Assembly (NCBI GenBank): GCA_003151375.1
Contig: PLXI01000226.1
Coordinates: forward strand, 4,974-12,616
Origin: Hyphomicrobiales bacterium
Lineage (GTDB): Bacteria; Pseudomonadota; Alphaproteobacteria; Rhizobiales; Aestuariivirgaceae
DNA length: 7,643 bases
Reading direction: 5' to 3'
Shown here: positions 1 to 5,790 of the stretch, piece after piece
How positions within the stretch are numbered: position 1 is the first letter of the stretch
Layout of the letters: every line of letters begins with the position of its first letter
Notes under the pieces: generated by a model
Told to the model about the DNA's origin: nothing
Database searches by the model: none
The model's input: only the letters and a program-made list of their open reading frames with translations
Made by a program: the position numbers and the translations under genes

Positions 1-42
1 GGGGTTTTTCATTGTGTCATTCTCACTGCGTAGAAGGGTGCG

Positions 43-1833
43 CTACGGCTTCTTCGCCTCTGGCAAATTCAAACGCAAATGCAATTCACGCAGTTGTTTT
101 GGCGTTGCATCTGATGGTGCGCCCATCAGCAAGTCCTGCGCTTGTTGGTTCATCGGGAACAGTGTGATCTCACGCAGGTTTGTGGCACCCACAATCAACA
201 TCACCAAGCGATCGACGCCAAAAGCCATGCCGCCATGGGGTGGTGCACCGAATTGGAAGGCGCGGTACATGCCGCCAAACTGTTCCTCAACCTCAGCTTT
301 GCTCTTACCAGTGAGTTCAAAAGCTTTGACCATGGTATCGGGCGAATGGTTGCGGATGGAGCCAGAGGCTATTTCATAGCCGTTGCACACCATGTCATAT
401 TGGAAGGCTTTGATGGTGAGCGGATCTTGGGTATTCAGCGCTTCAATGCCGCCTTGCGGCATGGAAAAGGGGTTGTGGGCAAAGTCCACGCGCTTTTCTT
501 CCTCGTCCCATTCATAGAAGGGGAAGTTCACAATCCAGGCAAAGGCAAATTCGTTTTCATTGGTGAGTGAGAGTTCCTTGCCGATGATGGTGCGGGCATC
601 GCCTGCAAAGCGGTAGAATTTTTCAGGGCGGCCAGCGACAAAGAAGCAAGCATCGCCAACGCCAAGGCCCATTTGTTTGCGAATGGCATCGGTGCGTTCA
701 GGGCCAATGTTTTTAGCAATCGGCCCAGCCCCGCCCTCTTCACCTTCCCGCCAGAAGACATAACCCAAACCTGGCTGTCCTTCCTTCTGTGCCCAGCCAT
801 TCATGCGATCACAGAACGCACGTGAACCGCCTTTTGGCGCAGGGATTGCCCAGACTTCAACTATCGGATCAGTGGCGATCATGCCTGCAAACACCTTGAA
901 GCCGGAGCCTGCGAAATGTTCGGTGACAGCTTGCATCTCAATTAGGTTACGCAAGTCTGGCTTGTCGGAGCCATATTTGCGAATGGCCACTTCATGCGGA
1001 ATGCGCTTCACGTCAGAACGAACCGTTTTTGTGCCTTTGAAGGTGTTGAACAATTCAAGGATCACAGGTTCCATCGTGGCGAAGAGATCGTCTTGCGTGA
1101 CGAAGCTCATCTCCAGATCAAGCTGATAGAACTCCCCCGGCAGGCGGTCTGCGCGTGGATCTTCATCTCTAAAGCAGGGTGCAATTTGGAAATACTTGTC
1201 AAAGCCCGCCACCATCATCAGCTGCTTATATTGCTGTGGGGCCTGCGGCAGAGCGAAGAACTTGCCAGGATGAATGCGGCTGGGCACGAGGAAGTCGCGC
1301 GCCCCTTCCGGCGATGAGGCCGTCAAGATCGGCGTGGTGAATTCATTAAAGCCGATGGTGTTCATCTTCTGGCGCAGGTGGCTAACCACCTTGGTGCGCG
1401 TCATGATATTCTTGTGCAGGGTTTCGCGGCGCAAATCCAAGAAGCGATATTTAAGGCGAATATCTTCGGGATAATCCGGCTCACCAAACACCGGCAGAGG
1501 AAGTTCCGCTGCCTGGCTCAACACTTCAATTTCGGTGGCATAAACTTCAACCAAGCCGGTGGGCATGTCTTTGTTCTCGGTGCCAGCCGGGCGCAGGCGC
1601 ACTTTGCCGTCAACTTTGATTACCCATTCAGAGCGCACACTTTCTGCCACTTTGAATGAGGCAGAGTCTGGGTCTGCCACCACTTGCGTCATGCCGTAAT
1701 GGTCACGCACATCGATGAACAACACGCCGCCGTGGTCACGCACGCGGTGCACCCAGCCGGAAAGGCGGGTGGTGCTATTTGCGTCTGTGTCGCGCAATTG
1801 GCCGCAGGAATGGGAGCGGTAAGCGTGGGTCAT
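43..1833 (-). CDS. aspS: Aspartate--tRNA(Asp/Asn) ligase, class II, probably non-discriminating
   Basis: This cytoplasmic enzyme activates aspartate with ATP and charges tRNA-Asp. The 596-residue protein has the usual length of a bacterial-type AspRS and looks complete. Residues about 6-110 are the OB-fold anticodon-binding domain. The catalytic core starts near LRYRFLDLRR-like residues 127-136, with the substrate loop QAPQQYKQ (197-204), class II motif 2 around CFRDEDPRADR (220-230) and motif 3 GGMAFGVDRL (534-543, with Arg542 for ATP). The stretch from about 290 to 425 is the inserted GAD domain typical of bacterial AspRS. His34 (in RDHGG) and Gly84 (in RPAGTEN) match the residues that mark non-discriminating AspRS in Pseudomonas aeruginosa, whereas the E. 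coli discriminating enzyme has Leu and Lys there. It would therefore also make Asp-tRNA-Asn for amidation by GatCAB. The ATG at 1833 is supported by GAGGA seven bases upstream. The gene lies 50 bases downstream of the aminotransferase on the same strand. No terminator is visible in the 42 bases after its stop. Confidence 0.97.
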   Translation of the reverse strand: MTHAYRSHSCGQLRDTDANSTTRLSGWVHRVRDHGGVLFIDVRDHYGMTQVVADPDSASFKVAESVRSEWVIKVDGKVRLRPAGTENKDMPTGLVEVYATEIEVLSQAAELPLPVFGEPDYPEDIRLKYRFLDLRRETLHKNIMTRTKVVSHLRQKMNTIGFNEFTTPILTASSPEGARDFLVPSRIHPGKFFALPQAPQQYKQLMMVAGFDKYFQIAPCFRDEDPRADRLPGEFYQLDLEMSFVTQDDLFATMEPVILELFNTFKGTKTVRSDVKRIPHEVAIRKYGSDKPDLRNLIEMQAVTEHFAGSGFKVFAGMIATDPIVEVWAIPAPKGGSRAFCDRMNGWAQKEGQPGLGYVFWREGEEGGAGPIAKNIGPERTDAIRKQMGLGVGDACFFVAGRPEKFYRFAGDARTIIGKELSLTNENEFAFAWIVNFPFYEWDEEEKRVDFAHNPFSMPQGGIEALNTQDPLTIKAFQYDMVCNGYEIASGSIRNHSPDTMVKAFELTGKSKAEVEEQFGGMYRAFQFGAPPHGGMAFGVDRLVMLIVGATNLREITLFPMNQQAQDLLMGAPSDATPKQLRELHLRLNLPEAKKP

Positions 1834-1840
1834 TAGTTAT

Positions 1841-1845
1841 TCCTC
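1841..1845 (-). promoter_or_regulatory. Shine-Dalgarno site of aspS
   Basis: On the minus strand the sequence reads GAGGA, then seven bases, then the ATG of aspS at 1833. It is the clearest ribosome binding site in the window and fixes the aspS start. The 50-base gap in which it lies shows no convincing terminator, which fits read-through from the aminotransferase gene. Confidence 0.75.
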
Positions 1846-1883
1846 AAATTTCTGGCGCTAAAGGCCACGGCGGCCACGATTTG

Positions 1884-3095
1884 TCAACCAGCCAGCTGCG
1901 CCAAGGCCGCCCGCAACCGCGCCATCGCTTTTTCTATATCCGCCTCACTGGCCGCAAAAGAAAGGCGGATGGAACCAGGGGCGGCAAAGGCCGTGCCTGG
2001 CACCAGTGTCAGCCCGTGCACCTCCAGCAGCCAATCACACAGCTGATCTGTGGTATCAATCACATGGTTGCCTACGCGCTTGCCCAAAAAGGCCGAGACA
2101 TCTGGAAAAGCGTAAAACGTACCGGGGATGGGCCCGATGGCAACGCCTTTTATGGCCCGCAATGAGGCCAAAACCATGTCACGGCGACGTTGGTAAGTTG
2201 CACGCATGCGCTCCACTTCACCGCGCGGGCCTTTAAGGGCAGCAACTGCCGCCTTTTGCACAAACATATTGGCGCCTGCAGAGATAATACTCTGCATCCG
2301 CCCCATCGCTTGGGCCACAGGCAATGGGCCAGCGGCATAACCCAAGCGCCAGCCTGTCATGGCAAAGCCCTTAGAAAACCCATTCAAGGTGATGGTGCGT
2401 TCGAGCATTCCGGGCAGTGAGCCAAAACTAACCATCTCGCCATCAAATAAAATATATTCGTAGATTTCATCCGATAGCACCATGAGGCGCGGATGCTTGC
2501 GCACCTCAACAGCCAGCGCTTCCAACTCTGCCCTGCTCCACACCGCGCCACTTGGATTGGCGGGAGAGTTAAGAAAAATCAGCTTGGTTGCGGGCGTAAT
2601 CGCTGCTGCAATACGCTCTATCGGTGGTTTGTAATTTTCGGCCACAGAGGAATGCACCGCCACACATTTGCCACCCGCCAATTTCACAGAGCCTTCATAG
2701 GATACCCAATAGGGTGCTAGCACGATGGCCTCATCACCCGGGCCGATCAGTGACAACACCGCGTTGTTAATCGCCTGCTTGGTGCCATTGGCCAGAACCA
2801 CGTTGGCGGCCTGATAATCCAATCCATTTTCAGCCTGCAGCTTTTCGGCAATGGCCTCACGTAATTCGGGAATGCCGGCGACCGGCGCATAATGGGTGAA
2901 GCCTTCATCTAACGCTTGCTTGGCGGCATTGCGGATATTTTCCGGCGTAGCAAAATCCGGTTCGCCAATGGTCAGTGCCACAATGTCATGCCCCTTGGCC
3001 CTTAAGTCGCGGGTTTTTTGCGACATGCGGATAATGGCGCCTTCATCAGCCGATGAAGCGCGTGGCGAAAGCAATAAAGTTGCATCAAAAGTCAT
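1884..3095 (-). CDS. aatA: Class I PLP-dependent aminotransferase, aspartate aminotransferase type Ib
   Basis: The predicted reaction is transfer of the amino group between aspartate and 2-oxoglutarate (oxaloacetate and glutamate). The 403-residue protein has the fold type I layout. GEPDFATP (44-51) is the N-terminal substrate-side loop. APYWVSY (127-133) is the ring-stacking segment typical of type Ib enzymes. NSPANPSG (176-183) contains the cofactor Asn180. SDEIYEY (208-214) supplies Asp209 and Tyr212. SKGFAMTGWR (241-250) has the Schiff-base lysine Lys242 and the phosphate-binding Arg250. SIRLSFA (375-381) holds Arg377, which should bind the substrate alpha-carboxylate. Some type Ib enzymes also transaminate prephenate to arogenate, so that role is possible here. 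I chose the ATG at 3095: an AGG lies seven bases upstream and the family homology begins soon after it. The frame can be extended to a TTG at 3131, adding 12 residues without resemblance to the family. It is divergent from the lipoprotein gene and probably the first gene of an aatA-aspS unit. Exact substrate range cannot be read from sequence, and a related class I aminotransferase is the alternative. Confidence 0.92.
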   Translation of the reverse strand: MTFDATLLLSPRASSADEGAIIRMSQKTRDLRAKGHDIVALTIGEPDFATPENIRNAAKQALDEGFTHYAPVAGIPELREAIAEKLQAENGLDYQAANVVLANGTKQAINNAVLSLIGPGDEAIVLAPYWVSYEGSVKLAGGKCVAVHSSVAENYKPPIERIAAAITPATKLIFLNSPANPSGAVWSRAELEALAVEVRKHPRLMVLSDEIYEYILFDGEMVSFGSLPGMLERTITLNGFSKGFAMTGWRLGYAAGPLPVAQAMGRMQSIISAGANMFVQKAAVAALKGPRGEVERMRATYQRRRDMVLASLRAIKGVAIGPIPGTFYAFPDVSAFLGKRVGNHVIDTTDQLCDWLLEVHGLTLVPGTAFAAPGSIRLSFAASEADIEKAMARLRAALAQLAG

Positions 3096-3102
3096 GTTTA
3101 TG

Positions 3103-3131
3103 CCTATGCCAGTTTTAATTTGCGCTCTCAA
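3103..3131 (-). promoter_or_regulatory. Weak candidate sigma70-type promoter for aatA-aspS
   Basis: The divergent gap 3096-3156 is only 61 bases, so any promoters for aatA and for the lipoprotein gene must lie in it or inside the neighbouring genes. On the minus strand, TTGAGA (3126-3131) and CATAGG (3103-3108) are separated by 17 bases. The first matches the -35 consensus well, the second matches -10 poorly. Transcription from it would start close to the ATG and give an almost leaderless message, which sits awkwardly with the AGG ribosome site that overlaps the proposed -10. I saw no better box for the plus-strand gene. Confidence 0.2.
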
Positions 3132-3156
3132 GGGTTGGGTGGCTAAACCCCGAACT

Positions 3157-3513
3157 ATGAAAATGAATCACTTCGCCGCCTTCAGCTGTCTGCTTCTCGC
3201 TGCCTGTTCACAAGACCCAAGCGGCATTCGCCTCATCCAAGAAAAGCAGGCTGAGGCCAACACCGCATTGAAAGCCAAGACAGAACCGGTGTTTTACAAT
3301 GGTAAAACGTATCAGGTTAGCCTTGCGCCCGAAGCTGATGGTTTTAGCAGTGTGAAGATTGCCGGCATGTCTGCAAAGCAGGAAAAGGATGCCTCAAGCC
3401 TTGCCACTTCGGCCCTATATCATTTTGCCTGCAAGGACAGCCAAAAGGCTGTATTGCAAAGCACACCGGTGTTTGTTGATGCCGAATGGAAGTCTTTGGG
3501 CCATTGTGTTTGA
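3157..3513 (+). CDS. Small lipoprotein of unknown function
   Basis: I do not recognise the family. The 118-residue product starts with a short positively charged end, then a hydrophobic segment ending in the lipobox LAAC (residues 14-17). Cys17 is thus the expected lipidated residue after signal peptidase II cleavage. Ser at +2 of the mature protein would allow sorting to the outer membrane by the E. coli rule, which may not hold here. The mature part (about 102 residues) is soluble and begins with a Lys/Glu/Ala-rich, probably helical stretch (24-42). Two further cysteines, Cys92 and Cys117, could form a disulfide in the periplasm. The penultimate position of Cys117 would then tie down the C-terminus. 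The same frame stays open upstream to 2896, but that part overlaps aatA on the other strand and the lipobox only works with the ATG at 3157 (or the one at 3163). The ribosome site is weak. The cfa gene follows 72 bases downstream on the same strand. Confidence 0.8.
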   Translation: MKMNHFAAFSCLLLAACSQDPSGIRLIQEKQAEANTALKAKTEPVFYNGKTYQVSLAPEADGFSSVKIAGMSAKQEKDASSLATSALYHFACKDSQKAVLQSTPVFVDAEWKSLGHCV

Positions 3514-3542
3514 TTGTGGCCCTTTTGTGGACACTCCATATT
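3514..3542 (+). promoter_or_regulatory. Weak candidate promoter upstream of cfa
   Basis: TTGTGG (3514-3519) and CATATT (3537-3542) are spaced 17 bases apart immediately after the lipoprotein stop codon. The match to the -35 consensus is poor and to the -10 fair. It would give a leader of about 35-40 bases before the cfa ATG. Read-through from the lipoprotein gene is the alternative, as no terminator is visible between the two genes. Confidence 0.2.
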
Positions 3543-3585
3543 TTACACAGTTGAACAGAGCACTGAGTTTCGATAAGTAACCATT

Positions 3586-4896
3586 ATGGTTTTTGATCTC
3601 GTTCTCCGTAAACTGCTTGTCATCGGCAATCTTTCTGTCACAGATTGGAAAGGGCGCGTCACAAACTATGGTGACGGAACGGGCAAGCACGTTCACGTCA
3701 AATTCAAGACAGCCGCAGCAGCGCGCAAAATGGCATTGGACCCCGACTTGCAGATGGGCGAATGCTATATGTCCGGCGAATTTGAAGTGATTGAGGGAGA
3801 CATATTCGATTTCCTATCCTTGGCACTGAGGAATGCCGGCCAGAGCGGAAGATCGCTGGCCAATGTGAACCGCAGCAATATCGTGCATGACGCGCTTTAT
3901 AAATATCGCATGGCGCGCCGTAAGTATGACCAACGCAACGATAAAGCCCGGGCGCGACAAAATGTTAAACACCACTATGATCTGTCGGGCGACCTATATG
4001 ATCTGTTTCTTGACAAGGATCGCCAGTATTCCTGCGCTTATTTTGAGCATGAGAAACAATCACTCGACGAAGCACAGCTGGCCAAAAAGCGCCATGTGGC
4101 GGCGAAGCTAAATCTCAAACCCGGCATGAAGGTTTTAGATATTGGTTCTGGCTGGGGCGGTCTTGGGCTTTATCTCGCTGAAATGTATGGCGTGGATTTT
4201 ACTGGCGTTACACTTTCAGAAGAACAATTTAAAATTTCAAATGACTTGGCAAAAGAACGTGGACTTTCCGATAAAGTGCGGTTCCTATTGCAAGATTACC
4301 GTACACTTGATGGCAAGTTTGACCGGATTGTTTCAGTTGGAATGTTTGAGCATGTGGGCGTTACGCGTTACCGCGAATTCTTTGACAAATGTGGTGCCTT
4401 ACTGAAGATAGACGGCACGGCCTTGCTGCATTCGATCAACCGCTCTGATGGGCCCGGAGCCACAAGCGCATGGATTGCAAAATATATATTCCCAGGTGGC
4501 TATGTGCCCTCTTTATCGGAAGTGACCCCCGTAATGGAGAAGGCTGGCCTTTACATTACCGACATCGAAATTTTGCGTACGCATTATGCGCGGACTCTGG
4601 ATTTCTGGCGCAGGCGGTTTATGGCCAATCGCCACAAGGCAAAAGCACTTTATGATGAACGTTTCTGCCGCATGTGGGAATTTTATTTGGCTGTGTCAGA
4701 ATGCGGGTTTCGCTTTGTCGGCATGAATAATTTTCAAATTCAGTTTGGGCTTGACCAACATTATTTGCCTATAACCCGCGACTATATTTTGGCCGAAGAG
4801 GCCAAGTTGCGAATAAAAGAAGCCAAATCCAAATATTACAAATCTGTTCCAGCAACAAAGCTCTCGGGCAAGCGCAGTGTAGCTCAGCAAAAATAG
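3586..4896 (+). CDS. cfa: Cyclopropane-fatty-acyl-phospholipid synthase
   Basis: The enzyme transfers the methyl group of S-adenosylmethionine to the double bond of unsaturated acyl chains in membrane phospholipids, forming a cyclopropane ring. It acts at the cytoplasmic face of the inner membrane. The 436-residue protein is longer than the E. coli enzyme (382 residues). The N-terminal lipid-binding domain (about 1-120) carries GECYMSGEFEV (58-68). The Rossmann methyltransferase domain has the SAM loop VLDIGSGWGG (183-192). The residues known to matter in E. coli CFA synthase all have counterparts: Cys150 in QYSCAYF, Glu255 in MFEHVG, His282 and Ile284 in LHSIN, Tyr334 in THYARTLDFW and Cys373 in SECGF. 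This indicates an active enzyme rather than a divergent methyltransferase. The conserved FPGGYVPSL (302-310) is present. The C-terminal tail from about 404 is Lys-rich. The ATG at 3586 is the natural start, but no clear Shine-Dalgarno site precedes it. In other bacteria such genes are induced in stationary phase and acid stress; no matching regulatory site is evident here. Confidence 0.96.
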   Translation: MVFDLVLRKLLVIGNLSVTDWKGRVTNYGDGTGKHVHVKFKTAAAARKMALDPDLQMGECYMSGEFEVIEGDIFDFLSLALRNAGQSGRSLANVNRSNIVHDALYKYRMARRKYDQRNDKARARQNVKHHYDLSGDLYDLFLDKDRQYSCAYFEHEKQSLDEAQLAKKRHVAAKLNLKPGMKVLDIGSGWGGLGLYLAEMYGVDFTGVTLSEEQFKISNDLAKERGLSDKVRFLLQDYRTLDGKFDRIVSVGMFEHVGVTRYREFFDKCGALLKIDGTALLHSINRSDGPGATSAWIAKYIFPGGYVPSLSEVTPVMEKAGLYITDIEILRTHYARTLDFWRRRFMANRHKAKALYDERFCRMWEFYLAVSECGFRFVGMNNFQIQFGLDQHYLPITRDYILAEEAKLRIKEAKSKYYKSVPATKLSGKRSVAQQK

Positions 4897-4920
4897 ACGC
4901 CCACTCAACCTGCCCCAATC

Positions 4921-4949
4921 TTGCCACACCCGCGCGAAGGGTTTATGAG
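4921..4949 (+). promoter_or_regulatory. Candidate sigma70-type promoter for the L,D-transpeptidase gene
   Basis: TTGCCA (4921-4926) and TATGAG (4944-4949) lie 17 bases apart in the 85-base gap between cfa and the transpeptidase gene. Five of six bases fit the -35 consensus and four of six the -10. Initiation about seven bases after the -10 would leave a leader of roughly 25 bases before the GTG at 4982, with the GGAG ribosome site inside it. The consensus used is general; alphaproteobacterial promoters vary from it. Confidence 0.35.
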
Positions 4950-4971
4950 TTCATTCTTTAGTAGTGATATT

Positions 4972-4975
4972 GGAG
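4972..4975 (+). promoter_or_regulatory. Shine-Dalgarno site deciding the L,D-transpeptidase start
   Basis: GGAG at 4972-4975 directly abuts an in-frame ATG at 4976, too close to serve it, but lies six bases before the GTG at 4982, which is good spacing. This favours GTG 4982 as the start over ATG 4976 and over the upstream GTG at 4964. The encoded signal peptide is intact with either choice. Confidence 0.5.
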
Positions 4976-4981
4976 ATGGTC

Positions 4982-5719
4982 GTGGTCTTGAAATCGAGTT
5001 TTGCCAAAGGGTTAGCTGCCCTTACGTTCCTCGCTCTATCGTCAGTCGCCGCCTCGGCGATGCAGATTGATATTCTGGTGGATAAGGTCACCCAGCATAT
5101 GATCGTGAAGGTAGATGGCGTTCAACAATATGATTGGCTGGTTTCATCGGGTGCACCCAGTCTCGGCTATGATACACCATCGGGTGATTATCATATTTTC
5201 CGCATGGAAAAAGATCACTTCAGCAAGGAATGGGATGATGCGCCGATGCCCTATTCCATGTTTTTCACCGGCATTGGCCATGCCATTCACGGTTCATACC
5301 ATGTGAAAACCTTAGGCAGCGCTGTCTCGCACGGCTGTGTGCGTTTGTTGCCCGCTAATGCTGCAATTTTGTTTGATTTGATCAAGAAGGCTGGCTTCAA
5401 GAACAATACGGTATCGATTCGTGGCGGTAGGCCTGGCCTGTTCCAACCGCCGGAGGTTTTGTTAACCACCGAGGCCACATTCCACATGTCGCCGAAGGAC
5501 CATAATGCACCGGCGACTTCCGTAGCCTCCGTTGCCCCAGCCGCAACTACGGTTCACAGTCCATTCTGGTTTCTAAGTCCGCAAGCCAAAAAGGTTGATG
5601 TGGTGAAAGTTGAGCCAGCCAAGAAGAAGCTCAAGAAGCTGGTTAAGAAACTCAAACCGGTTAAGACGCCTGACCCGCCAACAGCCCCAGACGCGCCTAA
5701 GGATCCGCAGCAAGGCTGA
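4982..5719 (+). CDS. Secreted L,D-transpeptidase (YkuD family) with lysine-rich C-terminal tail
   Basis: YkuD-domain enzymes form 3-3 cross-links in peptidoglycan or attach proteins to it, through a cysteine acyl-enzyme in the periplasm. Numbered from the GTG at 4982, the 245-residue protein begins with a signal peptide: Lys4 and Lys9, a hydrophobic core 10-24, and a likely cleavage after ASA at 26. The catalytic domain spans about 28-150. It contains IHGSYH (102-107, His103) and the signature SHGCVR (116-121) with nucleophile Cys119 and Arg121. Residues about 175-194 are an Ala/Thr/Ser/Pro linker. The end, from about 203, is strongly basic, with KKKLKKLVKKLK at 214-225, and finishes in a Pro/Asp-rich stretch. 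No LysM or SPOR domain is present. The tail might bind acidic envelope polymers or the membrane surface; this is inference. Alternative starts are ATG 4976 and GTG 4964. The gene is convergent with the RND permease and probably has its own promoter. The precise reaction (cross-linking or protein anchoring) cannot be told from sequence. Confidence 0.92.
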   Translation: MVLKSSFAKGLAALTFLALSSVAASAMQIDILVDKVTQHMIVKVDGVQQYDWLVSSGAPSLGYDTPSGDYHIFRMEKDHFSKEWDDAPMPYSMFFTGIGHAIHGSYHVKTLGSAVSHGCVRLLPANAAILFDLIKKAGFKNNTVSIRGGRPGLFQPPEVLLTTEATFHMSPKDHNAPATSVASVAPAATTVHSPFWFLSPQAKKVDVVKVEPAKKKLKKLVKKLKPVKTPDPPTAPDAPKDPQQG

Positions 5720-5732
5720 GGCCTTCTTTTTT
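5712..5732 (+). terminator. Candidate intrinsic terminator overlapping the transpeptidase stop codon
   Basis: AAGGC (5712-5716) and GCCTT (5721-5725) can pair around the loop TGAG, and a run of six T follows after one C (5727-5732). The TGA stop codon (5717-5719) sits in the loop. The stem is short (five pairs), so termination may be partial. Ribosomes finishing translation would cover the stem. Confidence 0.5.
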
Positions 5733-5750
5733 ACTCACATGAAGCAAATT

Positions 5751-5778
5751 CGTCATCCCCGCTTTCGCGGGAATGACG
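5751..5778. repeat. 28-base palindrome of the dispersed intergenic type
   Basis: The arms CGTCATCCCCGC (5751-5762) and GCGGGAATGACG (5767-5778) are complementary except for one pair, around a four-base loop (TTTC on plus, GAAA on minus). In RNA from the minus strand the mismatch becomes a U-G wobble and the loop becomes a GNRA-type GAAA tetraloop, so that strand folds better. It lies in the convergent gap, 13 bases from the stop of the RND gene, and no T-run follows on either strand, so it is not a standard terminator. Similar GTCATTCCCGC-type palindromes are known as scattered intergenic repeats in many bacteria. Only this copy is in the window. Confidence 0.75.
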
Positions 5779-5790
5779 GATGCTCTGCGA

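Noticed and set aside
1..12. Minus-strand ATG AAA AAC CCC at the left edge as the start of a further gene after aspS
   Set aside because: Only four codons are visible and there is no good ribosome site; it might be real but cannot be supported.
29..47. CGTAG/CTACG hairpin over the aspS stop codon as a terminator
   Set aside because: Five pairs with a nine-base loop and no T-run on the minus strand afterwards.
142..570. Open frame of 142 codons on the plus strand inside aspS
   Set aside because: It is antisense to a well-conserved gene, has no ribosome site or recognisable domain, and is expected as a by-product of codon use in aspS. The other plus-strand frames across 803-1659 are rejected for the same reason.
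1863..1878. GGCCACG direct repeat and GGCC pairing between aatA and aspS as an attenuator or terminator
   Set aside because: The possible stem is only four pairs with no T-run; the short repeat is probably chance in GC-rich sequence.
3096..3131. TTG start at 3131 for the aminotransferase
   Set aside because: Rare start codon, extra 12 residues unlike the family, while ATG 3095 has an AGG at suitable distance.
2896..3156. Upstream extension of the lipoprotein frame, giving a 205-residue product
   Set aside because: The extension is antisense to aatA, and it would bury the lipobox signal in the middle of the protein.
5751..5778. Palindrome as a Rho-independent terminator
   Set aside because: No run of T follows the stem on either strand; it is better described as a dispersed palindromic repeat.
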